From SCTM01 sp965279655 (GTDB lineage: Bacteria; Pseudomonadota; Alphaproteobacteria; Rhodospirillales; Rhodospirillaceae): DNA of 64,000 nt. Below the pieces are notes generated by a model, which was not told the DNA's origin, searched no databases, and saw nothing but the letters and a program-made list of their open reading frames with translations. The stretch spans positions 3,038,001 to 3,102,000 of the forward strand of contig OZ257255.1 in assembly GCA_965279655.1 (NCBI GenBank). The letters are read 5' to 3'. The stretch's first letter is position 1. Each line of letters starts with the position of its first letter. Positions 8,299 through 16,112 of the stretch are shown here, one piece after another. Made by a program: the position numbers and the translations under genes.

Positions 8299-9717
8299 CT
8301 ACCCCACCACCACCAGCGGGTCCTTCGGATCGTTCAGGATCTCGTAGCCGGCCTTGGTGATGCGCAGCATGTCCTCGTTGTGGCCGCCGCCTTGGCCCAC
8401 CTGCAGGTACGGCAGGTCGAGCGTGACGGCCATGTTCTCCGCCAGCACCAGGTCCGCGCGCACCGCGTACGGCGTGTCCGTGCGGCCCGGATCGTCGCCG
8501 TGCTGCAGGCCGATGGAATGCAGGCTGATGGTCGGGATGTCCTTGGGCATGCCGGCCTTGATCATCGCGTCGCGCGCCACCTGTTCCACCTTCGTGAACG
8601 GCACGCCCGCCTTGATGATCGAGAACGCTTCCTCGCGCGCGATCTGCTGCGCTTTGAAGCGGCGCATGTTCTCGGCCGTCGGTTCGCCGATCATGACCGT
8701 GCGCGCGAAGTCGCCCTGGTAATGTTTGAAGTGCACGGAGCAGTCCATCATGTAGGACTCGCCCTTCTTGATCACGCCGCTGGGCAACAGCCCTTGCGTC
8801 ATGCCCAGCAGCAGGAAGCCCGCGTTGCCGCCGCGGCTGGCGGCTTCGGCGAAGAAGCGCAGCCGCGCTTCCTCGTAGGTCATGCCCGGCTCGAGCGCGC
8901 GCGCCATCGTCATCGCCGAGTCTTGCGTGAGCTTCTGCGCGACGCGCAGCAGCGCGATCTCGTTGTCGGTTTTGACGTGGCGGATCTGGCGGAAGATGTT
9001 GTCGCCGTCGACGAACGTCACGCCTTCGATGCCGATGGCCTGCAGCATCAACGCGATGCGCATGTCGTCGACCGCGATCTTGCCCTGCATCATGCCGGAC
9101 TGCTTCATGGCATGCACCAGCGCCCAGGCCGGCGAGGCGCCGGAGTTCGCACCGTACATTTGCTGCGCGCGCTGCCAGCCTTTCTCCTTCTCCGTCAGCA
9201 CCGCGCCTTCGCGCATGGCGAAGCGCCCGCCCTGGCGGCCGGCGGACTCCGGCTCGACCTTCATCTTCTCCTTGGTGGGATTGACGTAGTCCTGCCAGTT
9301 CTTGGGCGCGGACATGGTGATCACCTGCGGCACGTCGCGCGCCGCGTTGATGGTCTCCCAGGTGTTGCCGATGCTGGAGATCAGGAACGACGGCTGATCC
9401 GGCTTGCGCGGGAATGTCCCGAAGCCCGGATACTCGGCGCCGAAGGCCGTCAGGTTGGTGACCGTGTTCGTCAGGTAGTAGACGTTATGCGGACGCAGCG
9501 CGATCAGGCCGCTCAGGCCGTGCTCGTCCATCACCTGGTAGGCGCGGTCCTTGTTGACCGGGATGCTCTTGCCGAGCTTCGGATCTTTGACGTAGGTCGC
9601 GTCCAGCTGCAGCGTCGCCGGCTTCGGTGCTGCGGCCGATGCCGCGCCCGTGATGCCGGCCACCGCCGTCCCCGCCGCCGCCCCGAAGAAATGCCTGCGC
9701 TTCATGGCCCGCTTCAT
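8299..9717 (-). CDS. Exported M24-family (Xaa-Pro aminopeptidase-like) metallopeptidase homologue
   Basis: A 472-residue pita-bread (M24) protein with a twin-arginine-like leader (MKRRHFFGAAAG...AASAAA), so probably periplasmic. Start chosen at 9717 because a strong AGGGGAGGGA site precedes it; a longer reading adds an unlikely N-terminus. The metal-site region shows MMDCS and QGDFARTV (two Asp), HSIGLQHGD (His), then TLDLPYL and HNEDMLRIT. In canonical members the fourth ligand sits in TIEPGIY as Glu; here it is Asp. This could be a conservative change or a loss of activity. Family members cleave X-Pro bonds or act on creatine-like substrates; the substrate here is not known. Confidence 0.85.
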   Translation of the reverse strand: MKRAMKRRHFFGAAAGTAVAGITGAASAAAPKPATLQLDATYVKDPKLGKSIPVNKDRAYQVMDEHGLSGLIALRPHNVYYLTNTVTNLTAFGAEYPGFGTFPRKPDQPSFLISSIGNTWETINAARDVPQVITMSAPKNWQDYVNPTKEKMKVEPESAGRQGGRFAMREGAVLTEKEKGWQRAQQMYGANSGASPAWALVHAMKQSGMMQGKIAVDDMRIALMLQAIGIEGVTFVDGDNIFRQIRHVKTDNEIALLRVAQKLTQDSAMTMARALEPGMTYEEARLRFFAEAASRGGNAGFLLLGMTQGLLPSGVIKKGESYMMDCSVHFKHYQGDFARTVMIGEPTAENMRRFKAQQIAREEAFSIIKAGVPFTKVEQVARDAMIKAGMPKDIPTISLHSIGLQHGDDPGRTDTPYAVRADLVLAENMAVTLDLPYLQVGQGGGHNEDMLRITKAGYEILNDPKDPLVVVG

Positions 9718-9847
9718 GGATCGTCCCTCCCCTGCGAAAATCGCGTGCAAGCCTATCGCGCCGGCCACGATATTCGCAGGAAAGACTAACGACAGCGGTG
9801 TCCGAAGATGGGTCGGCTCAAGGAATGGGCGGAAGGGGGACCGGGCG

Positions 9848-10240
9848 TCAGGACGACTTCTTCAGGTCCATGGCCCACTTGCAGCCCAGCGCATCGTCCA
9901 CCGCGCCGGCGCTCAGGGTCATCACGCCGTTGATCTCCTCGGCGCGGCCTTCGATGGGCAGCTGACGCCCGTCCGGACGCCGCAACTGCCCGGTGATGAA
10001 GCCTTTGACGTTCACGTTGCCGCGCACGGCCGGGTTCTTGGTGGCATCCGTATCGAACGTGCCGTTCTTCACGATCACGGCGATCGCCTGGGACTCGCCG
10101 CAATCGGGCTTGGGCACATCCATGTTGGCGCGGATGGTGCCGCCGTAGATGCCGTCGAAATTCGCCACCGGCTGCATGTCCGCGGCCATCAAAGGAAACG
10201 CAAATCCCAACGGGAGAATCAGGAACGGAAGAACACGCAT
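9848..10240 (-). CDS. Small secreted protein, paralogue of the next gene
   Basis: A 130-residue protein with a clear signal peptide (MRVLPFLILPLGFAFPLMAA). The mature part has IYGGTIRANM, two cysteines about 80 residues apart, GFITGQL, and ends CKWAMDLKKSS. The upstream neighbour at 10314 has the same layout (YDGHYRG, GFLSGNM, CAWTMELKKK), so they are tandem paralogues. The two cysteines probably form a disulphide in the periplasm. I do not recognise the family and give no function. Confidence 0.75.
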   Translation of the reverse strand: MRVLPFLILPLGFAFPLMAADMQPVANFDGIYGGTIRANMDVPKPDCGESQAIAVIVKNGTFDTDATKNPAVRGNVNVKGFITGQLRRPDGRQLPIEGRAEEINGVMTLSAGAVDDALGCKWAMDLKKSS

Positions 10241-10313
10241 GACGTCGCTCCGGGCTATGAGGAAACCAGCCGTCGGGACACAACGCGCGAACGCAGGGAT
10301 ACGCTCCGCTGCG

Positions 10314-10760
10314 CTACTTCTTTTTCAGTTCCATCGTCCAGGCGCAGTTGGTCTTGTCGTCGATCAGGCCTGCGCGGATGTGCTGACCGTCGGGCTCCTC
10401 GGTCGCGCGGCCCTGGACCGGTACCTTGGTCGCGTCCGGCTGCACCATGTTGCCGGACAGGAAGCCTTCCGCGGTGATGTTGCCTTCGAACGTGGTCAGG
10501 CCCGGCGTGGGGAGCACCTTGCCGCGATCGATCACGAAGTCCGGCACGGACATCAGGCCGCAACCGCCCTTGTTGAGGGCGGGCGCGGGCACCAGGACGC
10601 CGCGATAGTGGCCGTCGTAGATCGTGGGCTGCGCGACCACTTTGCGCTTGGCGGGCGCCTTCTTGGCGGCGGGTGCCTTGGCGGCGGGCTCGGCCGCATG
10701 GGCATGCATGCCCACGAGGGCAAGACTGACCACGGCGATCAAGGGAACGATCCGGCGCAT
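10314..10760 (-). CDS. Small secreted protein with Lys/Ala-rich linker, paralogue of previous gene
   Basis: About 148 residues from the ATG at 10760: signal peptide (MRRIVPLIAVVSLALVGMHAHA), then a linker rich in Ala, Lys and Pro, then a globular part sharing IYDGHYRG, a cysteine pair, GFLSGNM and CAWTMELKKK with the gene at 9848. A start further upstream (ATG at 10787) is possible. It ends 73 bases before its paralogue, same strand, so probably co-transcribed. Unknown function; the shared fold is likely a small beta-rich periplasmic domain. Confidence 0.75.
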   Translation of the reverse strand: MRRIVPLIAVVSLALVGMHAHAAEPAAKAPAAKKAPAKRKVVAQPTIYDGHYRGVLVPAPALNKGGCGLMSVPDFVIDRGKVLPTPGLTTFEGNITAEGFLSGNMVQPDATKVPVQGRATEEPDGQHIRAGLIDDKTNCAWTMELKKK

Positions 10761-10796
10761 GACCCAGCTTAGCGCGTCGGCGGTCATGGGCAAATC

Positions 10797-11888
10797 TTAC
10801 TGCAGGCTCGCGCCGATCTCAGCGCGGACTTGCTGGCGGAACAAGTCGATGGCGACCAATTCCTTGCCCATACGTACGTGCCAGAAGGTCCAGCCATTGC
10901 ACGCCGGCGCGCCCTGCACGGCGGCGCCGACCTGATGGATCGAACCACGGTGATCGCCACGGGAGTCGGAGGAAACCAGCGTGCCATCCGCGCGGACGCG
11001 GGCGGTGAAGCGGCCCGACGGGTCGGACAACACCGCACCCGGCAACAACATGCCGCGCTCGACGACGGTGCCAAACGGAATGCGCGGCTCGGAACGTTTG
11101 CTGGGAGTCATCAAGAGAGTCTCATCCTCTACGGGTTTCACTTTGGCGATACGGGCTTTGGCGCCCGCGATATACGAGGGGTCGCGCTCGAGGCCGATGT
11201 ACTTGCGGCCGAGGAGCTTGGCGACGGCGCCGGTGGTGCCGGTGCCGAAGAACGGATCGAGCACCACGTCGCCCGGCTTCGAGGCGGCGAGCATGACGCG
11301 GTACAGCAGGGATTCCGGCTTCTGGGTCGGATGCAACTTGTTGCCGTCCTCGCCCTTCAGGCGTTCGTCGCCGGTGCACAGCGGCAGCGTCCAGTCGCTG
11401 CGCATCTGAAGGCCCTCGTTGAGGTTCTTCATGGCATCGTAGTTGAAGGTGTAGCGCGCATCCTTGGACTTCGCGCACCAGATCATCGTTTCGTGCGCGT
11501 TGGTGAAGCGCGTGCCGCGGAAGTTCGGCATCGGGTTCGACTTGCGCCACACGATGTCATTCAACATCCAGTAGCCGATGTCCTGGAGCGTCGCGCCGAC
11601 GCGGAAGATGTTGTGATAGGACCCGATCACCCACAGGGATCCGGTGTCCTTCAGCACACGGCGCGCGGCGGTGAGCCATTCGCGCGTGAATTTGTCGTAG
11701 GCGGCGAAGTTGTCGAACTTGTCCCAGTCGTCATCAACGCCGTCGACGCGGCTGTTGTCCGGGCGGTTCAGTTCGCCGCCGAGCTGCATGTTGTAGGGCG
11801 GATCGGCGAAGATGAGATCGACGCTGCCGGCGGGCAGCGAATTCATCGCGTCGACGCAGTCACCCGAGATGATCACATTGGTTTTCAT
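10797..11888 (-). CDS. ccrM: Cell-cycle DNA adenine methyltransferase (GANTC), CcrM type
   Basis: 363 residues, close to the 358 of Caulobacter CcrM. Target motif DPPYNMQ begins at residue 29 and the SAM-binding DPFFGTGTTGAVA comes later, the beta-class order. After the methylase core comes a further domain of about 90 residues ending in NGWTFWHVRMGKELVAIDLFRQ, the CcrM C-terminal extension that separates it from restriction-linked HinfI-like enzymes. CcrM methylates the A in GANTC late in the cell cycle and resets hemimethylated DNA. ATG at 11888 is preferred (AGGA upstream); an ATG at 11918 would add ten residues. The upstream region is unusually rich in GANTC, suggesting autoregulation. 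Confidence 0.95.
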   Translation of the reverse strand: MKTNVIISGDCVDAMNSLPAGSVDLIFADPPYNMQLGGELNRPDNSRVDGVDDDWDKFDNFAAYDKFTREWLTAARRVLKDTGSLWVIGSYHNIFRVGATLQDIGYWMLNDIVWRKSNPMPNFRGTRFTNAHETMIWCAKSKDARYTFNYDAMKNLNEGLQMRSDWTLPLCTGDERLKGEDGNKLHPTQKPESLLYRVMLAASKPGDVVLDPFFGTGTTGAVAKLLGRKYIGLERDPSYIAGAKARIAKVKPVEDETLLMTPSKRSEPRIPFGTVVERGMLLPGAVLSDPSGRFTARVRADGTLVSSDSRGDHRGSIHQVGAAVQGAPACNGWTFWHVRMGKELVAIDLFRQQVRAEIGASLQ

Positions 11889-12109
11889 CGCGCCTGTTCC
11901 TGTGTCCGACCGATTCATTCGCCCCACACCGACGCCAAGCCAGCGTCTCCGCAGATCTTTCGTTCGCGAGAGATGCGCGTCCCTGAAACGCGGGGCCTTC
12001 CTGGCCCCACTTTTCTTCACCGCGGCATATGGCGCCGCCGTGTCCCCAAGATTTTGGGCTCCTCAATTTCCGCACCGCCACTCAGGACAGTGAGAGGAGC
12101 CCTTGGAAA

Positions 12110-12290
12110 GAATCATACGAATCAACGCCTTATAGACAGTTAACGTTGCAGGCCTCCCGAGTCGCTTCCACCACCACATGTGGTGGGCTGTGAATCACGG
12201 GGACTCAATGTGTGGGAGTCGGCGAAATCCCACGCAAAGATTTCGATGCATTTTTGCACCTCGCCACGATGCCGCAGCGCGCGGCGAGTC
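12110..12290. promoter_or_regulatory. Cluster of GANTC methylation sites in the ccrM intergenic region
   Basis: The 459-base gap between ccrM and the divergent amine oxidase gene has GANTC at 12110, 12119, 12159, 12192, 12202, 12216 and 12286, plus outliers at 11912 and 12350 (the latter spans the oxidase start codon). Six lie within 111 bases. At this base composition about one site per 300 bases would be expected by chance. In Caulobacter, methylation of GANTC in the ccrM leader shapes its transcription; a similar role here is inference. Apart from these sites and the palindrome at 12171 nothing else was recognised in the gap. Confidence 0.7.
12171..12186. promoter_or_regulatory. Perfect 16-base palindrome (possible operator)
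   Basis: CCACCACATGTGGTGG reads the same on both strands. It sits inside the GANTC cluster, 162 bases before the amine oxidase start and about 280 before ccrM. A dimeric repressor or activator could bind here; no protein is identified. Confidence 0.45.
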
Positions 12291-12347
12291 CGCTTCGCGT
12301 TGAAAACTGTAACGGGACCGTTCCGAACACTCCGACGTTCACCCCAC

Positions 12348-13637
12348 ATGAATCGCGTAGATATCGCCGTCATCGGGATGGGCGCGGCCGGCTTGGGTGC
12401 GCTGAAGACGTTGAACTCCGCCGCCGTGACCACGCTCGGGATCGAAGCGCGCAATCGCGCCGGCGGGCGCGCGCATACGTTCATGGCGGGCCCGACAACC
12501 GATGCGCGCTGGCCTGTGGACTTAGGCGCGGGCTGGCTGCATTCGGCCAACCGCAATCCGCTTGTTGCCGTGCTGAAGAGCCTGGGCTTCACCATCGACC
12601 GCACACCCGCACCTTGGGAGAAGCAATCCTGCGACCAGGGAATGACCGCTGAGGAGCGAAGCGATTTCGGCAAGGCACTGAAGGGTGCCTACGACCTGAT
12701 GGACCAAGCCGCGAAACTCGGCGATGCCGCAGCGGGGGCGTTTCTGCCGCCGGGCGCGAAATGGAATGCACTGATCGACGCCTACTCGAGCTACTTCAGC
12801 GGCGCGGAGTTGGCCGAGATTTCCATTCGCGATCTCCAGGCCTACCAGGACACGGAAATCGATTATCGGGTCAGCGAAGGCTACGGCACCGCCATCGCCG
12901 CGCTCGCACGCAATCGACTCATTGTCTACGGCTGCATGGCGCGATTGATCGACCACACCGGCGCGGACATCCGCATCGCCACCACGCAGGGCGATGTGGT
13001 CGCGCGCAAGGTCATCGTGACAGTCCCGACGCCCTTGATCGCTTCCGGCGAGATCGCCTTCGATCCGCCCTTGCCGGACAAGCAGACCGTGGCGGATCAC
13101 TTGCCGCTCGGGCTCTCGAACAAGTACATGCTGCACCTGGCGGAAGCGGAGCAGTTCCCCGCGGATGGTCACTTGTTCGGCAATCCCGCCCGTACCGATA
13201 CCGGCAGCTATCACCTGCGCCCGTTTGGCAGACCGCTAATCGAAGTCTATCTCGGCGGTCGCCTGGCACGCGCGATGGAGGGCACCGGCCCCCAAGCAGC
13301 TTTTCACTTTTTTGTCGAAGAGCTGGTGAGTCTTGTTGGCTCCCACATCCGTAAGCAGCTCTCGCAGATCGCGCACTCCGCGTGGGGCGCGGACCCGCTG
13401 GCGCGTGGGTCATACTCTTACGCAGTGCCCGGACACGCAGACGACCGCAAAGTGCTCGCCGCACCGGTGGAGAACCGGCTGTTCTTTGCGGGCGAAGCGT
13501 GTTCAGCGAACTGGTTCTCGACCGCACACGGCGCATATGAAAGCGGCTGCAGCGCGGCGAAAGCCGCGCTGGCGAATCTGGAACCGCGGAGCCTGCGCTA
13601 CTCCGCCGCCGCGATATCGCTGAACAATTCCGGCTGA
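12348..13637 (+). CDS. FAD-dependent amine oxidase (flavin monoamine oxidase family)
   Basis: 429 residues. The N-terminal dinucleotide site IGMGAAGLGALKTL is followed by EARNRAGGRAHTF, the typical amine-oxidase GG-doublet motif, and the C-terminal FAD-contact region reads LFFAGEACSANWFSTAHGAYESG. These place it with flavin-containing amine oxidoreductases that oxidise amines to imines with release of peroxide. ATG at 12348 starts directly before the beta strand; upstream in-frame sequence looks non-coding. Its last 40 bases overlap the 3' end of the convergent rnhB. It separates ccrM from rnhB, which I recall as neighbours in Caulobacter. Confidence 0.88.
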   Translation: MNRVDIAVIGMGAAGLGALKTLNSAAVTTLGIEARNRAGGRAHTFMAGPTTDARWPVDLGAGWLHSANRNPLVAVLKSLGFTIDRTPAPWEKQSCDQGMTAEERSDFGKALKGAYDLMDQAAKLGDAAAGAFLPPGAKWNALIDAYSSYFSGAELAEISIRDLQAYQDTEIDYRVSEGYGTAIAALARNRLIVYGCMARLIDHTGADIRIATTQGDVVARKVIVTVPTPLIASGEIAFDPPLPDKQTVADHLPLGLSNKYMLHLAEAEQFPADGHLFGNPARTDTGSYHLRPFGRPLIEVYLGGRLARAMEGTGPQAAFHFFVEELVSLVGSHIRKQLSQIAHSAWGADPLARGSYSYAVPGHADDRKVLAAPVENRLFFAGEACSANWFSTAHGAYESGCSAAKAALANLEPRSLRYSAAAISLNNSG

Positions 13638-14308
13638 ATCTGCTCGCCCGCCAACACGGCGCGCACCGGCGCGAAGGAGCGGCGATGGTGGGGCGTGACA
13701 CCAAGCGAGGTCAGCGCCGCGTAGTGCTCGCGGGTGCCGTACCCCATGTTGGTGATCCAGCCATAGCCGGGGTACTCCTCATGCAGCGCGCACATGATGC
13801 GATCCCGCGTCACCTTGGCGATGATCGATGCCGCCGCGATCGACAGACTCAGCCCGTCGCCACCGATGATCGGGTCCACTTGGATGTGCGCCGGCAACGG
13901 CGGCTTGCCGTTGCCGTCCACGAGCGCGATGTCGATGCCGAGGTTCAACATCTCAATCGCGCGGCCCATGGCGCGGTAGGTCGCCTGGAGGATATTGATG
14001 CTGTCGATCTCGCTCACCTCGGCACGGCCCACGCCGATCACCGCACCCTCGCACCCGAGCAACAGCTCGTAGAGTTCTTCGCGCTTTTCAGCGCTCAGCT
14101 TCTTGGAATCGTCCAGACCGTTGCGGAGCGCCTTAGGACACTTCTCGATCGGCAGGATCACCGCCCCGGCCACGACCGGCCCGGCGAGCGGTCCGCGCCC
14201 GGCTTCATCCACGCCCGCGATCACCGCGCCCGCGCGCTCACGCAGCCACGCTTTCTCTTTGCGGAAGCCGCAGATCCGTCGCTTGGCTGTGGTCCCCCCC
14301 GGCGCCAC
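13598..14308 (-). CDS. rnhB: Ribonuclease HII
   Basis: 236 residues from a GTG at 14308, which lies two bases after the moaB stop; longer readings run into moaB and are not protein-like. Catalytic carboxylates are visible: GVDEAGRGPLAGPVV (Asp34, Glu35), LVDGNGKPP and IIAKVTRDR. The enzyme cuts RNA in RNA-DNA hybrids, including single misincorporated ribonucleotides. Third gene of a udg-moaB-rnhB run. The end overlaps the convergent amine oxidase gene by 40 bases, so the two genes share 3' DNA. Confidence 0.95.
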   Translation of the reverse strand: MAPGGTTAKRRICGFRKEKAWLRERAGAVIAGVDEAGRGPLAGPVVAGAVILPIEKCPKALRNGLDDSKKLSAEKREELYELLLGCEGAVIGVGRAEVSEIDSINILQATYRAMGRAIEMLNLGIDIALVDGNGKPPLPAHIQVDPIIGGDGLSLSIAAASIIAKVTRDRIMCALHEEYPGYGWITNMGYGTREHYAALTSLGVTPHHRRSFAPVRAVLAGEQIQPELFSDIAAAE

Positions 14309-14310
14309 GG

Positions 14311-14874
14311 CTATTCCGCCGCTTTGGTCCGGTTCGGCCACAGATGCTCCTTCAGGCGTGGCATGAGTTCGACGAAGTTGCAGGGCTTGTGCCGCACATC
14401 GAGCTGATACTTCAGGATTTCGTCCCAGCCGTCCTTCACAGCGCCGTTCGAGCCCGGCAGCGCAAACATATAAGTGCCGTTGGCGACGCCGGCGCAGGCG
14501 CGGCTTTGTACCGTGGAGGTGCCGATGGACTTGATGCTGATGTAACGGAACAGTTCGCCGAAGCCGGGGATGTCTTTCTCCCACACTTGGGCGAAGGCTT
14601 CCGGTGTCACGTCGCGGCCCGTCACGCCCGTGCCGCCGGTGGTGATGATGCAGTCCACGCCCGGGTCGTTCACCCAGGATTTCAATTGCGCGACGATCAG
14701 CGGCACTTCGTCCTTGATGACAAGGCGCGCGGCAACCTTATGTCCCATGGCGGCAATGCGGTCGGTAAGAAGCTGACCGGAGGTGTCGGTCTCCAGCGTG
14801 CGCGTGTCCGACACCGTCATCACGGCGATGTTGATGGCGAGGAACGGTTTGGTCTCGTCGATCTTGCCGCCCAC
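14311..14874 (-). CDS. moaB: Molybdenum cofactor biosynthesis protein B (MogA/MoaB family)
   Basis: 187 residues with the MoCF-binding fold: SDTRTLETDTSG near the start, IITTGGTGVTGRDVTPEA in the middle, and MFALPGSNGAVKDGWDEIL towards the end. Family members adenylylate molybdopterin, or are inactive relatives. The gene sits between udg (five bases away) and rnhB, a DNA-repair setting that does not relate to its function and probably reflects operon history. Confidence 0.9.
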   Translation of the reverse strand: MGGKIDETKPFLAINIAVMTVSDTRTLETDTSGQLLTDRIAAMGHKVAARLVIKDEVPLIVAQLKSWVNDPGVDCIITTGGTGVTGRDVTPEAFAQVWEKDIPGFGELFRYISIKSIGTSTVQSRACAGVANGTYMFALPGSNGAVKDGWDEILKYQLDVRHKPCNFVELMPRLKEHLWPNRTKAAE

Positions 14875-14879
14875 GGCTT

Positions 14880-15701
14880 CTACCCCTGTGTCGCGTCCAG
14901 CTTCTGTTTTACCGCCAAGAGATCGCGCCAGGCGAGGCGCTTCTGCTGCGGGGTGCGCAAAAGATAGGCCGGGTGAAAGGTGGGCATCGCCGGCACTGGG
15001 CGCGGGAGTCCGGGCACGTTGAACTCATACCAGCGACCGCGCAGTTTCGTGATGCCTTGCGGATTGGCCAGCAGCGTTGAAGCGGCCAACCCGCCAACGA
15101 ACAGCAGCACCGCCGGATCCACCAATGCGATATGCCGTTCCACGAACGGCAGGCAGAGCGCGACCTCTTCCGTGGTCGGCTTGCGGTTGCCGGGCGGGCG
15201 CCAGAACATCACGTTGGTGATGTAGAAATTATCCCGAGTGTAGCCGATGGATTTCAACATCCTATCGAGCAGCTTGCCCGACACCCCCACGAACGGTTTG
15301 CCTTGGCGGTCTTCGTCCTCGCCGGGTGCTTCGCCGATGACCATCAACCGCGACTGGGGATTGCCGTCGGAGAACACGGTCCGGCTGGCGAATTGCTTCA
15401 GGCTGCAGCCGTCGTAGGCTTCGACCGCGGCGCGCAACTCATCGACGGTGTTGGCGGCACTCGCGAGATGCGCGGCGGTCGCGCCGCTTGCCGTGGGAAT
15501 TGCAGGTGGTAAGGCAGCGGCGCGGGCGATGGCCGGCGCGGGCCGCTCGACCGGCGCCCCGACTGGCGCGCGGACCGACGCAGGTGCCGTGGCGGGCACG
15601 GCAAAGCGATCGATCGGCTCTTCGCCGATGCATTCGTCCACACCGGCATCGACATACCAGCGCAGGATTTCAATAGGCGACGAGAGCGCGTCCGGGTTCA
15701 T
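14880..15701 (-). CDS. Uracil-DNA glycosylase, family 4-like
   Basis: 273 residues: a Pro/Ala-rich N-terminal linker of about 85 residues, then the glycosylase domain with VIGEAPGEDEDRQGKPFVG (active-site loop) and PTFHPAYLLRTP (C-terminal motif). The enzyme would remove uracil from DNA. Family 4 enzymes normally hold a [4Fe-4S] cluster with a cysteine in NVVKCRPPGNR; here the site reads NVMFWRPPGNR, with no Cys, and the N-terminal site has one Cys (GCSLKQF). An alphaproteobacterial subgroup seems to share this, from memory. First gene of the run udg-moaB-rnhB. Confidence 0.88.
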   Translation of the reverse strand: MNPDALSSPIEILRWYVDAGVDECIGEEPIDRFAVPATAPASVRAPVGAPVERPAPAIARAAALPPAIPTASGATAAHLASAANTVDELRAAVEAYDGCSLKQFASRTVFSDGNPQSRLMVIGEAPGEDEDRQGKPFVGVSGKLLDRMLKSIGYTRDNFYITNVMFWRPPGNRKPTTEEVALCLPFVERHIALVDPAVLLFVGGLAASTLLANPQGITKLRGRWYEFNVPGLPRPVPAMPTFHPAYLLRTPQQKRLAWRDLLAVKQKLDATQG

Positions 15702-15728
15702 CCGGAAAGTATGGCAGAGCGGGGCTGC

Positions 15729-16025
15729 TTAAGCAGCCGGCTTGGCGGCTTCGTAGGCCTGCATCTTGATCTCGGCGGCGCGGGCTTTCTTGAAAAACCA
15801 CACGCTGCACCACACCACGACCGGCGCGGAAATCGCCGCCGCCAGTTGCACCAGGATCAACAGGTTGTTCTCGCCCCAGCGGGCCGGCAGGAAGCCGAGC
15901 GCTTCCATCATTTCCTCGCATACGCGGATGACGCCGAAGCCCGCCACCACGAGTAGCAGCCCGAGGGTGCCGACGAACACGGTGGTGGCGACGGCGGAAA
16001 TCAGGGTGGGCGAAGCGTTGCGCAC
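15729..16025 (-). CDS. Small membrane protein with two helices
   Basis: 98 residues with two hydrophobic segments (about 10-35 and 55-78) and a short Lys/Ala-rich cytoplasmic-like tail (FFKKARAAEIKMQAYEAAKPAA). It lies 27 bases upstream of udg on the same strand and may be the first gene of that transcript. No family recognised. Confidence 0.65.
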   Translation of the reverse strand: MRNASPTLISAVATTVFVGTLGLLLVVAGFGVIRVCEEMMEALGFLPARWGENNLLILVQLAAAISAPVVVWCSVWFFKKARAAEIKMQAYEAAKPAA

Positions 16026-16112
16026 GGGAGCGTCCTTTAAGAACTAACAGCCAGGGGGTTGTGCCCAATGTGGGGGCCGGGCGCAAGGTGCCCCAGAATT
16101 CATGAAAAAAAG

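Noticed and set aside
8380..9789. 469-codon plus-strand frame opposite the M24 peptidase gene
   Set aside because: Arg/Ala/Val/Asp-rich shadow; the minus strand has a leader, ribosome site and metal ligands.
12315..12339. GGACC-N16-CGTT, one mismatch from an EcfG promoter, before the amine oxidase gene
   Set aside because: The mismatch is in the key GGAAC box and the expected transcript start would fall at the start codon.
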